Part shown: piece by piece, positions 36,097 through 46,051 of the stretch
Numbering within the stretch: the first letter of the stretch is position 1
Layout of the letters: each line of letters starts with the position of its first letter
Assembly: GCF_000243075.1 (NCBI RefSeq)
Contig: NC_016745.1
Span: 2,373,001-2,437,000 of the forward strand
Origin: Oceanimonas sp. GK1
GTDB lineage: Bacteria; Pseudomonadota; Gammaproteobacteria; Enterobacterales; Aeromonadaceae
Direction: 5' to 3'
DNA: 64,000 nucleotides
Translations under genes and position numbers: made by a program
The notes under the pieces: generated by a model
What the model was told of the DNA's origin: nothing
Database searches by the model: none
Seen by the model: only the letters and a program-made list of their open reading frames with translations

Positions 36097-36138
36097 ACGG
36101 ATTTGCAATCCGCTGCATAACCGCTTTGCTAACGCGCC
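36065..36138 (-). tRNA. tRNA-Cys (GCA)
   Basis: Full cloverleaf read on the minus strand: acceptor GGCGCGT/ACGCGCC with encoded CCA, anticodon GCA in the GATTGCAAATC loop, T-loop GTTCGAC. It follows tRNA-Gly in the same transcript. Confidence 0.96.
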
Positions 36139-36148
36139 TTTGCAGACT

Positions 36149-36224
36149 TGGAGCGGGAAACGAGATTCGAACTCGCGACCCCAACCTTGGCAAGGTTGTG
36201 CTCTACCAGCTGAGCTATTCCCGC
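36149..36224 (-). tRNA. tRNA-Gly (GCC)
   Basis: Cloverleaf on the minus strand with acceptor GCGGGAA/TTCCCGC, anticodon GCC in the CTTGCCAAG loop, T-loop GTTCGAA and encoded CCA. It lies 10 bases upstream of tRNA-Cys. Confidence 0.96.
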
Positions 36225-36240
36225 AAACAACTTTCTACTT

Positions 36241-36312
36241 GTGCATGGGGCCGCGCTGCGACCCTCATCAAGTTCAGCAAGGAAGTGCTCACATCAGCTG
36301 AGCCATTCCCGC
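36241..36312 (-). pseudogene. decayed tRNA-Gly copy upstream of tRNA-Gly
   Basis: On the minus strand the stretch begins GCGGGAATGGCTCAGCTG, nearly the 5' end of the intact tRNA-Gly (GCGGGAATAGCTCAGCTG), and keeps GAGCAC, CCTTGC and GGGTCGC in register. The anticodon arm, T-arm and acceptor 3' side no longer pair and CCA is lost. Looks like a tandem tRNA-Gly that has degenerated. Confidence 0.65.
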
Positions 36313-36493
36313 TTATCAAGAAGAGTATCAACGGCTTGTCGCCGCTGATGAGAGGGCATTATAGGCAGGGCGGCGGCCAATACAAGACCTTTTTCGCAAC
36401 ACTGTGTCATTTGCTTTCATTTTCAGCACCTTGGGTAATTTTTTGGCTAACCGGCTGCTAAGCTTGGGCTCATATTCCGTGTTGGAGTCCGTG

Positions 36494-38212
36494 ATGTTTC
36501 TGTTTCTGTTTGCCCTGCTCTGGCTGCCCCTGGCCCATGCCGACAACCGGCCCGCCCCCGAAGCCGCGACCGGCTGGCAACCTCAGCCGCTGGTACAGGC
36601 CGACCAGGCCATGGTAGTGACCGCCAATCCCCACGCCAGCCGGGCGGCGCAGACCATGCTGGCCAGGGGCGGCAGCGCCGTCGACGCCATGATTGCCGCC
36701 CAGATGGTACTGACCCTGGTCGAGCCCCAGTCCTCGGGGCTGGGTGGCGGTGGCTTTCTGGTGCACTGGCACCAGGAAGAGCAGCATCTCACCACCCTGG
36801 ATGGCCGGGAAACCGCCCCGCAGCAGGCGCCGCCCGGGCTGTTTCTCAACGATCAGGGCCAGCCCATGGGCTTTATGGAAGCCGTGGTCGGAGGACGCTC
36901 GGTGGGTACACCGGGTACTCCATTGCTGATGTGGCAGGCCCATCAGCGCTTTGGCGTCCTGCCCTGGCGAGAGCTGTTTGCGCCGGCCATTGATCTGGCA
37001 CTGCACGGCTTCGCGGTCTCGCCCCGGCTGGCCCGGCTGATCGCCCAGAACCGCGACAGCCTGTTCAAGGATCCCGACAGCCGCCGCTATTTTTTCGACC
37101 CCCAGGGCCAGCCCCTCGCCGCCGGCAGTCGCCTGAGCAACCCGCCCCTTGCCGCCCTGCTGACCCGGCTCAGTATTGAAGGGCCATCGGCCTTTTATTC
37201 CGGCAAAATCGCCCAGCTGATGGTGGACAAGGTGCAGAGCGCGGCCGGTTACCTGAGCCTGAGCGATCTCGAGCAGTACCGGGTACAACAGCGACCGGGG
37301 CTGTGCTTTCCCTATCGCCGCTACAAAATCTGCGGCATGGGGCCACCAAGCTCGGGCACCCTGGCCCTGGGCCAGATCATGGGCATGCTGTCCCACTTTG
37401 AGCTGAGCAAGCTCGGCCCCGCTTCGCCCGAGGCCTGGCGACTGATGGCCGATGCCTCCCGGCTGGCTTTCGCCGATCGCAACCGCTATGCCGGCGACAG
37501 CGACTTTGTACCGGTGCCGGTCGACGGCCTGCTCGATCCCGATTACCTCTCAGAGCGCGCCCAGCTACTGAAAAACACCCAGCGAGCCCTCCCCTCGGTG
37601 GCCCCGGGCACGCCGAACGGACAGCGCCCCGCGGCCCCGGACACCTCGCCCGAATTCCCCTCCACCACCCACATCAGCATTATTGATGCCAGGGGCAATG
37701 CCGTGTCGCTCACCTCCACCATTGAAAATGCCTTTGGCTCCCGGCTGATGGTGCAGGGATTTCTGCTCAACAACGAGCTCACCGACTTCGCCTTTGTCCC
37801 CGAGGTGGATGGCGTGCCGGTGGCCAACCGGCTGCAGCCGGGCAAACGCCCGCGCTCGTCCATGAGCCCGACCCTGGTGTTTGACGATCAGGACCGGCTG
37901 CTGCTGGTGCTGGGCTCGCCCGGGGGCAGCAGCATCATCGGTTATGTACTGCATGCTCTGGTGAACCTGCTCGACTGGGGCATGGACGTTCGGGAGGCCA
38001 TTCACCAGCCCCATGTGCTGCACCGGGGAGGCGCCCTCGAAATGGAGCCCTTCGGCCGCAACCTGGCGCTGGCACCGGCCATGGCGGCGCTCGGCTTTGA
38101 GGTGCGCACCACCGAGCTCAACTCCGGCCTGCACCTCATCATGCGCACCGCCGGCGGCCTCAGCGGTGCCGCCGACCCGCGCCGGGAAGGGCTGGCACTG
38201 GCAGCGGACTGA
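36494..38212 (+). CDS. ggt: gamma-glutamyltransferase / glutathione hydrolase
   Basis: Periplasmic enzyme cleaving glutathione and other gamma-glutamyl compounds. The 572-residue precursor has a Sec signal peptide (MFLFLFALLWLPLAHA-D) and the autocatalytic processing site before T391 (FPSTTHISIID), which becomes the nucleophile of the small subunit. The LGGGGFLVHW and GSPGGSSI glycine-rich blocks are intact. The ATG at 36494 has GGAG upstream and places the signal peptide at the N-terminus. Confidence 0.93.
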   Translation: MFLFLFALLWLPLAHADNRPAPEAATGWQPQPLVQADQAMVVTANPHASRAAQTMLARGGSAVDAMIAAQMVLTLVEPQSSGLGGGGFLVHWHQEEQHLTTLDGRETAPQQAPPGLFLNDQGQPMGFMEAVVGGRSVGTPGTPLLMWQAHQRFGVLPWRELFAPAIDLALHGFAVSPRLARLIAQNRDSLFKDPDSRRYFFDPQGQPLAAGSRLSNPPLAALLTRLSIEGPSAFYSGKIAQLMVDKVQSAAGYLSLSDLEQYRVQQRPGLCFPYRRYKICGMGPPSSGTLALGQIMGMLSHFELSKLGPASPEAWRLMADASRLAFADRNRYAGDSDFVPVPVDGLLDPDYLSERAQLLKNTQRALPSVAPGTPNGQRPAAPDTSPEFPSTTHISIIDARGNAVSLTSTIENAFGSRLMVQGFLLNNELTDFAFVPEVDGVPVANRLQPGKRPRSSMSPTLVFDDQDRLLLVLGSPGGSSIIGYVLHALVNLLDWGMDVREAIHQPHVLHRGGALEMEPFGRNLALAPAMAALGFEVRTTELNSGLHLIMRTAGGLSGAADPRREGLALAAD

Positions 38213-38283
38213 GCTTATCGGCTCCGCCGGCGGTTAATAGTTTACGAACTGGTAAAAATATCGTAAAAACCTTGGTTTTGCCC

Positions 38284-38310
38284 TCAAGTTTGCCGGGACA
38301 AGGCCGATAA
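38284..38310 (+). promoter_or_regulatory. sigma28 (FliA) flagellar promoter
   Basis: TCAAGTTT, 11 bases, GCCGATAA: one mismatch to the FliA consensus (TAAAGTTT-N11-GCCGATAA). It is 36 bases before the chemoreceptor start. Confidence 0.88.
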
Positions 38311-38345
38311 TCACGCACCCGCAAGCACAGCGAAGCCGAAACGGA

Positions 38346-39902
38346 ATGAACAGAAGAAACCAGCACGTCATCGATGAAGAAGTCACCTACAGCGACCAGG
38401 AGCAACTGGTGTCCACCACCGACAAGCGCGGTGTGATCACCTATGCCAACGACATTTTCTGCAAGGTGGCGGGGTTTACCCCCGACGAGCTGGTGGGCAA
38501 GAACCACAACATAGTGCGCCACCCGGACATGCCCAAGGTGGCCTTTAAGGACCTCTGGGAGCACATGCAAAAGGGCCAGGCCTGGCGCGGCGCGGTCAAA
38601 AACCGTTGCAAGGACGGTCGCTACTACTGGGTGGATGCCTATGTGACGCCCATTTACGAACAGGGTGAGGTGACGGGCTACCAGTCGGTGCGTACCCGGC
38701 TGGATCCGGCGGTGCGGGCCCGGGCCGAACAGGCCTATGCCGGGCTGCTGGCGGCCGAGCAGCGCAAAACCCGCGCCGTGACCCCGTCGTTTCGTTCCGT
38801 GTTGCCCTGGCTGGGTGGCGTTACCCTGATAGGCCTGCTGGCGGGCGCCTTTGTCAACGGCGGCCTGAGCGGCCTGCTGTGGAGCCTGCTGCCCCTGGGC
38901 TGGCTGCTGCTCTGCTGTCGGGAGCAATTGTTTGGCTCACCGCGCTTTTTCAACCGCCTGGGCAAGGAATACGACAGCCTGTCCCGGCTGGTTTACTCCG
39001 GCAACGCGCCCCATTCCATCGCCGACTATCACCTGGGGCTGTGGCAGGCCAGAACCCGTACCATACTGGGCCGTGTAGACGATGCCACCGGCTCGCTCAA
39101 GTCGCTGGCGGCGGGCATGATGCAGGCCATGACCGGCGCCCGGGACGATCTCAGCCGCCAGGACAGCGATACCCACCAGATCGCCGCCGCCATCGATGAA
39201 ATGTCGGCCACCGCCAACGACATAACCCAAAACACGCAAAAGGCCGCCAGTAATGCGGAAGAAGCCCAGCACCAGTGCCACCTCACCCAGGGGCAGCTGG
39301 AGCAGACCCGGCAGAAAATCGTCGAGCTGGCCCAGGAAGCAGAGCAGGCCGCCCAGGCCACAGTGGCGCTGTCGGAGGAGTCGGAGCGCATCGGTACCCT
39401 GATGGTGGAAATTCAGGGCATTGCCGATCAGACCAACCTGCTGGCCCTGAACGCCGCCATTGAAGCGGCCCGGGCCGGGGAACACGGGCGTGGCTTTGCG
39501 GTGGTGGCGGAAGAAGTGCGCGCCCTGTCTACCCGCACCCACGGTGCCACCGAGCAGATCCAGGGCAGTATTAGCCAGATCCAGCAAACCCTGTCCCGCT
39601 GGCGCACCATGATGGACGCCAACATGGCTCACAGCCAGGAATGCGTGGCCGCCGCCGAGGCAGGCACCGAAAGCCTGGGTCGGGTGGTGCAGGAAATCGA
39701 TCACATAGTGGGCGTCACCGTGGAGATCTCCGCCGCCGCCGGCCAGCAGCAACTGGTGGCCGAGGAGATCAGCCGCAACGTGCACCAGATCTCGGAAGCC
39801 TCTTCCGCCAACCTGGGCAAGATCCTGCAGGTGGAAACCTCCAGCAAGGAGCTGCTGGAACGCTCTCAGGGACTGAACGACATGACCCGCACCTTTGCCT
39901 GA
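38346..39902 (+). CDS. PAS-containing methyl-accepting chemotaxis protein (Aer-like)
   Basis: A 518-residue energy- or redox-taxis receptor. An N-terminal PAS domain (about 10-120; [25 protein letters not shown] as in FAD-binding Aer) is followed by two membrane helices (about 151-170 and 174-191) and a cytoplasmic signalling domain with the hairpin tip [21 protein letters not shown]-like sequence that binds CheA/CheW. The sigma28 promoter ties it to flagellar expression. Confidence 0.92.
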   Translation: MNRRNQHVIDEEVTYSDQEQLVSTTDKRGVITYANDIFCKVAGFTPDELVGKNHNIVRHPDMPKVAFKDLWEHMQKGQAWRGAVKNRCKDGRYYWVDAYVTPIYEQGEVTGYQSVRTRLDPAVRARAEQAYAGLLAAEQRKTRAVTPSFRSVLPWLGGVTLIGLLAGAFVNGGLSGLLWSLLPLGWLLLCCREQLFGSPRFFNRLGKEYDSLSRLVYSGNAPHSIADYHLGLWQARTRTILGRVDDATGSLKSLAAGMMQAMTGARDDLSRQDSDTHQIAAAIDEMSATANDITQNTQKAASNAEEAQHQCHLTQGQLEQTRQKIVELAQEAEQAAQATVALSEESERIGTLMVEIQGIADQTNLLALNAAIEAARAGEHGRGFAVVAEEVRALSTRTHGATEQIQGSISQIQQTLSRWRTMMDANMAHSQECVAAAEAGTESLGRVVQEIDHIVGVTVEISAAAGQQQLVAEEISRNVHQISEASSANLGKILQVETSSKELLERSQGLNDMTRTFA

Positions 39903-40242
39903 GGCGCCTTCTTCCTCCCAGGCCGCCATCCTGACCCTGCTCGCCCTGGTGCCTTCGGGGTCGGTGGTCAGCTATGGCCAGCTGGCGGATCTGGCCGGCC
40001 TTCCCGGCCGGGCACGGCTGGTGGGAAAAGTACTGCGCGACGCCGACACTCACACCCTGCCCTGGCACCGGGTGGTCGCCGCCAATGGCCGGATCAGCCT
40101 GCCCGCGGGCAGTGAGGCGGCACGGGAGCAACGACAGCGGCTGCTGGCCGAAGGGGTGACATTGCGGGGTGAGCGGGTCAACATGAAAAAGCACCGCTGG
40201 CAGCCGGATCTGGCCGCCATTCTGATGCTGATGGAACGCTGA
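39895..40242 (+). CDS. atl: alkyltransferase-like protein (Atl, YbaZ type)
   Basis: A 115-residue protein of the O6-alkylguanine-DNA alkyltransferase fold in which the reactive cysteine of PCHR is replaced: W57 in [11 protein letters not shown]. Such proteins bind alkylated guanine and hand it to nucleotide-excision repair. The helix-turn-helix and GKVLRDA arginine-finger region are present. The only start is a TTG at 39895 overlapping the chemoreceptor stop, since the frame is closed at 39883. Confidence 0.82.
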   Translation: MPEAPSSSQAAILTLLALVPSGSVVSYGQLADLAGLPGRARLVGKVLRDADTHTLPWHRVVAANGRISLPAGSEAAREQRQRLLAEGVTLRGERVNMKKHRWQPDLAAILMLMER

Positions 40243-40257
40243 CAGGACCGGGAAAAC

Positions 40258-40422
40258 TCAGTCCAGTTCGTCGAGTAAATCGCTGATATGCACCTGAAAG
40301 GGAATGGTTTCGTCTTCCCGCTGCATCAATACCAGCTCGTTTTTGACGTCCACTTCCAGTACGTAGCCGGAGCCGTCGGTGGTGTGGCAGATCATGCCGG
40401 GTCTGACTTCACGAATATCCAT
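40258..40422 (-). CDS. small conserved-looking protein, 54 residues
   Basis: Reads MDIREVRPGMICHTTDG... to ISDLLDELD, with a strong ribosome site AGGAG 6 bases before the ATG. Predicted to be a small beta-barrel (alternating hydrophobic strands, DGSGYVLEVD, ENELVLMQ-like) with an acidic tail. I do not recognise a family. It is convergent with atl and upstream of topA's 3' end. Confidence 0.65.
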   Translation of the reverse strand: MDIREVRPGMICHTTDGSGYVLEVDVKNELVLMQREDETIPFQVHISDLLDELD

Positions 40423-40523
40423 ATTCACTCCTGCTCAGGCGTGGCCTGAAATCATCGCACCTGATTCCCTGTGCTCAAGAGCCTGGCAATCCGGGCCCGG
40501 TCGAGGCCGGGCCCCGTCCGTCG

Positions 40524-43151
40524 TTATTTCTTGCCTTTCTGGTGCTGCTGCCACTTGCCGTCCACGTAGTGGGCGGTCCAGCCGGTCGCTTTCTTATTGA
40601 CCTCGGTCATCACGTATTGTTCCTTGTTTTTGCGGCTGAAGCGCACCACCGCCTTGTTGCCGTCCGGGTCTTCGGTCGGCGCCTCGGCCAGGTAGCGGAA
40701 TTTGGCCGGCAGCCGATCCTTGAAGCGGACCAGCTCTTCCACCAGCGGGGCCCGGGTTTCCCGGGACTTGGGAAAGTTGCTGGCGGCCATAAACAGACCG
40801 GCGGCGCCGTCCCGCAGCACGAAATAGGCATCGGACTGGCTGCAGGGCAGCTCAGGCAGGTGCACCGGATCTTCCTTGGGCGGGGCCACCTCGCCATTTT
40901 TCAGGATCTTGCGGGTGTTCTTGCACGCTTCGCTGGTGCAGGCCATGTACTTGCCGAAACGGCCGCTCTTGAGCTGCATCTCGGCGCCGCAACGGTCACA
41001 GTCGATCACCGGGCCTTCATAGCCCTTGAGCTTGAACTGGCCCTGCTCCAGCTCGTAGCCGTCACAGTCCGGGTTCTGGCCGCACACATGCAGCTTGCGC
41101 TTGTCGTCGATCAGATAAGCATCCATGGCGGTGCCGCACTTGCTGCAACGATGCTTGGCGCGCAGGGCATCGGTCTCCGCCTCCTCGTCGTTGGCCAGCA
41201 CAAAGTCATCACCGGGAATGAGGTTGATGGTCTGCTTGCAGCGCTCCTTGGGTGGCAGGGCGTAGCCGGAGCAGCCCAGAAACACCCCGGTGGTGGCGGT
41301 ACGAATACCCATCTTGCGGCCACAGGCCGGGCAGTCGATGTCGGTCAGCACCATCTGATTGGCGCGCATGCCGCCTTCTTCCGCCGGTTGCTCGGCTTTT
41401 TCCAGCTCGTCACTAAATTCGGCATAAAAGGCATCGAGCACCTGAGTCCAGTCAAGCTTGCCGCCGGCGATTTCATCCAGCTTGCTTTCCATCTGGGCGG
41501 TAAAGTCGTAGTTCATCAGCTCGGCAAAACTTTCCTGCAGCCGGTCGGCCACGATCTCCCCCATTTTTTCGGCGTAGAAGCGGCGGCTTTCCACCTTCAC
41601 ATAGCCCCGGTCCTGAATGGTGGAAATAATGGAAGCATAGGTGGACGGCCGGCCGATGCCCCGCTTTTCCAGCTCCCGCACCAGGGCGGCTTCGGTAAAG
41701 CGGGCCGGCGGCTTGGTGAAATGCTGCTTGGGGGTCAGCTCGTTCAGGCTCAGGGTTTCACCCGCCTGCACCGCCGGCAGCTCGGTATCCTCCCCCTTGC
41801 GGCTTTGGGGGCTGAGCACCCTGGTCCAGCCCGCAAAGCGCAGAATGCGGCCCCGGGCCTTGAGTTCATAGTCGCCGGCGCGCACCGTGATGGTGCTGCT
41901 GTCGTACTGGGCCGGGGTCATCTGGCAGGCCACAAACTGGCGCCAGATCAAATCATACAGCCGCTTGGCGTCGGCCTCCATGCCGTCGAGCTGGTCGGCG
42001 GAGAGGGTCACGTCGGACGGACGAATGGCCTCGTGAGCCTCCTGGGCATTGGCCTTGGCACCGTAAACGTTGGCCGACTCGGGCAGATAGGCGCTGCCAT
42101 GGTGCTGTTCGATAAAGTCGCGCACCGAGGCCACCGCCTCCTGGCTCAGGTTGGTGGAGTCGGTACGCATGTAGGTGATGTAACCGGCTTCATACAACCG
42201 CTGGGCCAGCATCATGGTGCGCTTGACCCCGAAGCTCAGCCGGGTGCTGGCCGCCTGCTGCAGGGTGGAGGTAATAAAGGGCGCCGGCGGTTTGCTCTGG
42301 GTCGGCTTGTCTTCCCGGGACGCCACCTCAAAGGAACTGGCACGCAGGGCGGTCACCGCCGCCATGGCGTCGGCTTCGTTGGTCGGGCGAAACTCCTTGC
42401 CCTGATATTTGGCAACCATCATCGACAGTGCCAGCTGTTGCTCGTTGCTCAGGGCGGCCTGAATGTCCCAGTATTCTTCGGGTACAAAGGCCTTGATCTC
42501 CCGTTCCTTTTCCACAATCAGGCGCACCGCCACCGACTGTACTCGGCCGGCGGACAGGCCCCGGGCCACTTTTTTCCACAGCAGCGGCGACACCATGTAG
42601 CCCACCACCCGGTCGAGAAAGCGCCGGGCCTGCTGGGCGTTGACCCGGTTCAGGTTCAGCTCCGCCGGCTGGCTGAAAGCATCCTGAATGGCCGACTTGG
42701 TGATTTCGTTAAACACCACTCGCTTGAAACGGGAATCGTCACCGCCGATCAGCTCTTTCAGGTGCCAGGCAATGGCTTCCCCTTCGCGGTCCAAATCCGT
42801 TGCGAGGTAAACGGTATCGGCCTTTTCCGCCAGGGCCTGCAGCTCGCTCACCACCTTTTCCTTGCCCGGCAGCACCTGATAATCGGCCTTCCAGCCGTGT
42901 TCGGGATCCACCCCCATGCGGGCGATCAGCGCCTTGTGCTCCTTTTCCTTTTTCAGACGGGCCTTTTCTTCTGGACTCAGCTGTTTGGTGTCGGTCTTGC
43001 GGGCAGCGGGCTTCTTGCCGCCGGCAGAGCCGGCGGTCGGCAGATCGCGAACGTGACCGACACTGGACTTGACCACGTAGTTCCTGCCCAGGTACTTGTT
43101 GATGGTCTTGGCCTTGGCGGGCGATTCCACAATAACGAGAGATTTGCTCAT
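40524..43151 (-). CDS. topA: DNA topoisomerase I
   Basis: Type IA topoisomerase that relaxes negative supercoils. The 875-residue protein has the N-terminal TOPRIM domain ([12 protein letters not shown], then [17 protein letters not shown]), the active-site tyrosine in [13 protein letters not shown] near residue 325, and a C-terminal row of zinc ribbons ([32 protein letters not shown]) and a basic tail. The neighbourhood topA - sohB - yciK is conserved with E. coli. Confidence 0.97.
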   Translation of the reverse strand: MSKSLVIVESPAKAKTINKYLGRNYVVKSSVGHVRDLPTAGSAGGKKPAARKTDTKQLSPEEKARLKKEKEHKALIARMGVDPEHGWKADYQVLPGKEKVVSELQALAEKADTVYLATDLDREGEAIAWHLKELIGGDDSRFKRVVFNEITKSAIQDAFSQPAELNLNRVNAQQARRFLDRVVGYMVSPLLWKKVARGLSAGRVQSVAVRLIVEKEREIKAFVPEEYWDIQAALSNEQQLALSMMVAKYQGKEFRPTNEADAMAAVTALRASSFEVASREDKPTQSKPPAPFITSTLQQAASTRLSFGVKRTMMLAQRLYEAGYITYMRTDSTNLSQEAVASVRDFIEQHHGSAYLPESANVYGAKANAQEAHEAIRPSDVTLSADQLDGMEADAKRLYDLIWRQFVACQMTPAQYDSSTITVRAGDYELKARGRILRFAGWTRVLSPQSRKGEDTELPAVQAGETLSLNELTPKQHFTKPPARFTEAALVRELEKRGIGRPSTYASIISTIQDRGYVKVESRRFYAEKMGEIVADRLQESFAELMNYDFTAQMESKLDEIAGGKLDWTQVLDAFYAEFSDELEKAEQPAEEGGMRANQMVLTDIDCPACGRKMGIRTATTGVFLGCSGYALPPKERCKQTINLIPGDDFVLANDEEAETDALRAKHRCSKCGTAMDAYLIDDKRKLHVCGQNPDCDGYELEQGQFKLKGYEGPVIDCDRCGAEMQLKSGRFGKYMACTSEACKNTRKILKNGEVAPPKEDPVHLPELPCSQSDAYFVLRDGAAGLFMAASNFPKSRETRAPLVEELVRFKDRLPAKFRYLAEAPTEDPDGNKAVVRFSRKNKEQYVMTEVNKKATGWTAHYVDGKWQQHQKGKK

Positions 43152-43265
43152 AAAGCGCGTTGAAATCCTTAAGGTTCGGGCTGGTCGACGGCACGGTAAT
43201 CACGGCTGTATAAGTGATATAACGGTAAAAAGCAAACTTGCCGGGTCCGGGCCTGAAAAAATTTC

Positions 43266-43283
43266 GGTGAATTTATATTTATT
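43266..43283 (+). promoter_or_regulatory. possible ARG box upstream of astB
   Basis: TGAAT-TTAT-ATTTA matches the ArgR half-site pair TGAAT-WWWW-ATTCA with one change. ArgR regulates the ast genes in enterobacteria. No second box is evident, so support is weak. Confidence 0.3.
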
Positions 43284-43380
43284 TATTAACGCCCTCCTAT
43301 GGGCAGGAATCAACTGCTTTTTTACCCTCCCTGCCTGTTCGCCCGCTTTTTATGCATCATTATTCCCCCGCCGGTTTTCA

Positions 43381-43424
43381 TTGTAACTTTTGAGTTACAA
43401 CCTGGCATAAAACCCAAATATAAT
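43381..43424 (+). promoter_or_regulatory. astB promoter with a perfect dyad over the -35 region
   Basis: TTGTAAC-TTTTGA-GTTACAA (43381-43400) is a perfect 7-bp dyad; 18 bases on lies a consensus -10 TATAAT (43419-43424) without a good -35. The dyad centre is about -40 from the predicted start, the place for an activator. The shape resembles a TyrR-type box (TGTAAA-N6-TTTACA). The 43152-43476 gap otherwise looks non-coding. Confidence 0.5.
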
Positions 43425-43476
43425 GGCCATATCCGATGTTTCTGTGGGTATAAACCCAATATAAAAGGAGATTATC

Positions 43477-44811
43477 ATGGGGAATAGGGAAGCAAACTTT
43501 GATGGCCTGGTTGGCCCCACCCACAACTACGCCGGCCTGTCCTGGGGCAACGTGGCCTCAGGGCAGCACGCCAGAAGCACCTCCAACCCGCGCCAGGCGG
43601 CCCTGCAAGGACTCGATAAAATGAAGGCCCTGGCCGACCTGGGCCTGGTACAGGGCGTGCTGGCCCCCCAGGAGCGACCGGACATGGCCACCCTGCGCCG
43701 GCTGGGCTTTACCGGCTCCGATTCGCAAGTACTGGACCAGGCCTTTCGCGAAGAGCCGCTGCTGCTGGCCGCCTGCTGCTCGGCGTCCGCCATGTGGACC
43801 GCCAACGCTGCCACCGTCTCGCCCGGCGCCGACACTCAGGATGGCCGGGTGCATTTCACCCCCGCCAACCTGGTGAACAAATTTCACCGCTCTCTGGAGC
43901 ACGAGGTCACCGGACGCCTGCTGCGCCGCGTATTTGCCGACGAAACCTACTTTTGTCACCACCCGGCCCTGCCGGCCCACGAGGATTTCGGCGACGAGGG
44001 GGCGGCCAACCACAACCGGCTGCATGACGATAATAACCGGGGGCTTGAGTTGTTTGTGTATGGACGCAGCGCCCACCGGCCCGATGTTCCCGCCCCGCGC
44101 CGCTACCCGGCGCGCCAGACCCTGGAAGCGTCCCGGGCCGTGGCCCGGCTGCATGGGCTGGGTGAGCACAACACGGTTTTTACACAGCAAAACCCGGCGG
44201 TGATCGACCAGGGGGTGTTTCACAACGACGTGATTGCCGTGGGCAACGGCAATGTGCTGTTTTATCACCAGCAGGCCTTTGTCGACACGCCGGCCATGCA
44301 GGACGAAATCCGGCGCAAGCTGCCCGATACCGAGATGCACTTTATCGAGGTAAGGGACGACGAGGTACCGGTGGCGGATGCGGTGAGCAGCTACCTGTTC
44401 AACACCCAGCTGGTGACCCTGGCTCCCGGCCATATGGCGCTGATCGCCCCCACCGAGTGTGCCGAGACCCCCAGTGTCAAACGCTACCTCGAGCGGCTGA
44501 CCACCATGCATACGCCGATACAGGAAGTGCGCTTTATGGACGTGAAACAAAGCATGCAAAACGGCGGCGGCCCCGCCTGCCTGCGCCTGCGGGTGGCCAT
44601 GTCTGACGCGGAACTGGCGGCGGTGAACCCTGCCTGCCTGCTCGACGAGCGCCTGCACCAGCGCCTGACCGACTGGGTAAACCGCCACTACCGGGACCGG
44701 CTGAGCCCGGACGATCTGCGGGATCCGGCGCTGCTGACCGAGTCCCGCACCGCCCTGGACGAACTCACGCAACTGCTTGCACTGGGTTCCGTGTATCCGT
44801 TTCAGCGGTAA
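43477..44811 (+). CDS. astB: N-succinylarginine dihydrolase
   Basis: Second step of the arginine succinyltransferase pathway: N2-succinylarginine to N2-succinylornithine, CO2 and ammonia. The 444-residue protein is full length with the nucleophile C368 in [27 protein letters not shown] at the start, and the [10 protein letters not shown] histidine segment. AAGGAG lies 8 bases before the ATG. In enterobacteria it lies in astCADBE; here it stands alone, and astE is 12 kb away. Confidence 0.96.
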   Translation: MGNREANFDGLVGPTHNYAGLSWGNVASGQHARSTSNPRQAALQGLDKMKALADLGLVQGVLAPQERPDMATLRRLGFTGSDSQVLDQAFREEPLLLAACCSASAMWTANAATVSPGADTQDGRVHFTPANLVNKFHRSLEHEVTGRLLRRVFADETYFCHHPALPAHEDFGDEGAANHNRLHDDNNRGLELFVYGRSAHRPDVPAPRRYPARQTLEASRAVARLHGLGEHNTVFTQQNPAVIDQGVFHNDVIAVGNGNVLFYHQQAFVDTPAMQDEIRRKLPDTEMHFIEVRDDEVPVADAVSSYLFNTQLVTLAPGHMALIAPTECAETPSVKRYLERLTTMHTPIQEVRFMDVKQSMQNGGGPACLRLRVAMSDAELAAVNPACLLDERLHQRLTDWVNRHYRDRLSPDDLRDPALLTESRTALDELTQLLALGSVYPFQR

Positions 44812-44816
44812 CATCG

Positions 44817-44877
44817 GGGAATGGGGAATGGGGCAAAAGTCTAATCACTATTCCCTGCTCCCTATTCCCTATTCCCG
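44817..44877. repeat. imperfect inverted repeat between astB and sohB
   Basis: Short GGGGAATG-type units (44817-44834) pair imperfectly with CCCTATTCCC-type units (44850-44877), giving a long hairpin made of 7-8-base tandem units. Possible terminator for convergent astB and sohB; no clear T-run. Confidence 0.5.
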
Positions 44878-44884
44878 GCTTTAA

Positions 44885-45907
44885 TCAGCCAAAGGGACGC
44901 TGACCGGCCTCGTACAGCTTCATCAGTGCCCGGCTGACCCCCGCTTCCGCCGCCTTGCCAAGCTTGTCCTTCAGCCTGGGTTTCGGCTTGAACTGCAGAC
45001 TGATAATGCGCTTGTCGGTGCTTTGGGCCAGCAGGTAGTCGCTGCTGGTCTGCAGGCTGTCCACCAGCCCCAGGTCCTGAGCATCGCTGGCCAGCCAGTG
45101 CTCGCCGGTGGCCACCCGCTCCAGATCCATCTTCGGCCGGTTTTCGGCGATAAAGGATTTAAAGCGCTGGTGGATCACCTCCAGCTCCTGGCGAAACTTG
45201 GTCCGGCCGTGCTCGTCATTTTCCCCGAACAGGGTCAGGGTCCGCTTGTATTCCCCGGCGGTGTGCAACTCGATGTCGATATCCCGGTTTTTCAGGAACT
45301 TGTTGAAGTTCGGTAGCTGGGCCACCACGCCGATGGAGCCGACGATGGCAAAGGGCGCGGCGATAATGCGCTCGGCCACGCAGGCCATCATGTAACCGCC
45401 GCTGGCAGCCACCTTGTCCACCGCCACCGTCAGCTTCAGGCCGTGGCCTTTCAGCCGTTGCAGCTCGGCGGCGCCCAGGCCATAGCCGTGCACCACGCCG
45501 CCGCCGGATTCCAGCCGCACCAGCACCTCGTCACCGGGCTCGGCCAGCTGCAGCAGGGCGGTCACTTCCCGGCTGAGCCCCGCCACTTCATGGGCATCCA
45601 TACTGCCCTTGAAATCGAGCACAAACAGGCGGGCGCGTTGATCCCCCTGTTTTTTTTCGGCCTTGTCGGCCTTCTGGTATTCCTGCTTCAGTGCCTTGCG
45701 ATCCGCCTCGGTCACCGCGGTTTCCAGCCGCAACCGCCGGGCCTGACGGCGCAGCGCTGCACTCAAGTCCTTGACCTTGATGCTATCGGCCTCCTGTTTT
45801 TGCCTGGCCGCCACCCCGGCCACCAGCGCGATGATCACCGCCACCGCCGCCACCCAGGTCAGGGCCTTGGCCGCAAACAGGCCATATTCGTATAAAAACT
45901 CCACCAT
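44885..45907 (-). CDS. sohB: S49-family membrane protease SohB
   Basis: A 340-residue inner-membrane serine protease with one or two N-terminal helices (about 5-34) and a periplasmic/cytoplasmic S49 domain. The nucleophile serine is in KVAASGGYMMAC and the general-base lysine in AGEYKRTLTLFG. It is next to topA/astB and yciK, as in enterobacteria. Confidence 0.93.
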   Translation of the reverse strand: MVEFLYEYGLFAAKALTWVAAVAVIIALVAGVAARQKQEADSIKVKDLSAALRRQARRLRLETAVTEADRKALKQEYQKADKAEKKQGDQRARLFVLDFKGSMDAHEVAGLSREVTALLQLAEPGDEVLVRLESGGGVVHGYGLGAAELQRLKGHGLKLTVAVDKVAASGGYMMACVAERIIAAPFAIVGSIGVVAQLPNFNKFLKNRDIDIELHTAGEYKRTLTLFGENDEHGRTKFRQELEVIHQRFKSFIAENRPKMDLERVATGEHWLASDAQDLGLVDSLQTSSDYLLAQSTDKRIISLQFKPKPRLKDKLGKAAEAGVSRALMKLYEAGQRPFG

Positions 45908-46051
45908 GCGTTCTCCTCAGCTGCTGTTGGCGTCATTGTAAAAGCCTCAAACAGGAACACCAATCGGCTTTTTTGCTTTCGGTACTGGCATCGTGCCCCG
46001 GAGTCTGGTTTGATCGGCGCACACTGACATTGCGCACAGAGAACAAGGCAC

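Noticed and set aside
40542-43163. 873-codon plus-strand frame opposite topA
   Set aside because: Exact mirror of topA codon structure, no ribosome site, no recognisable domain.
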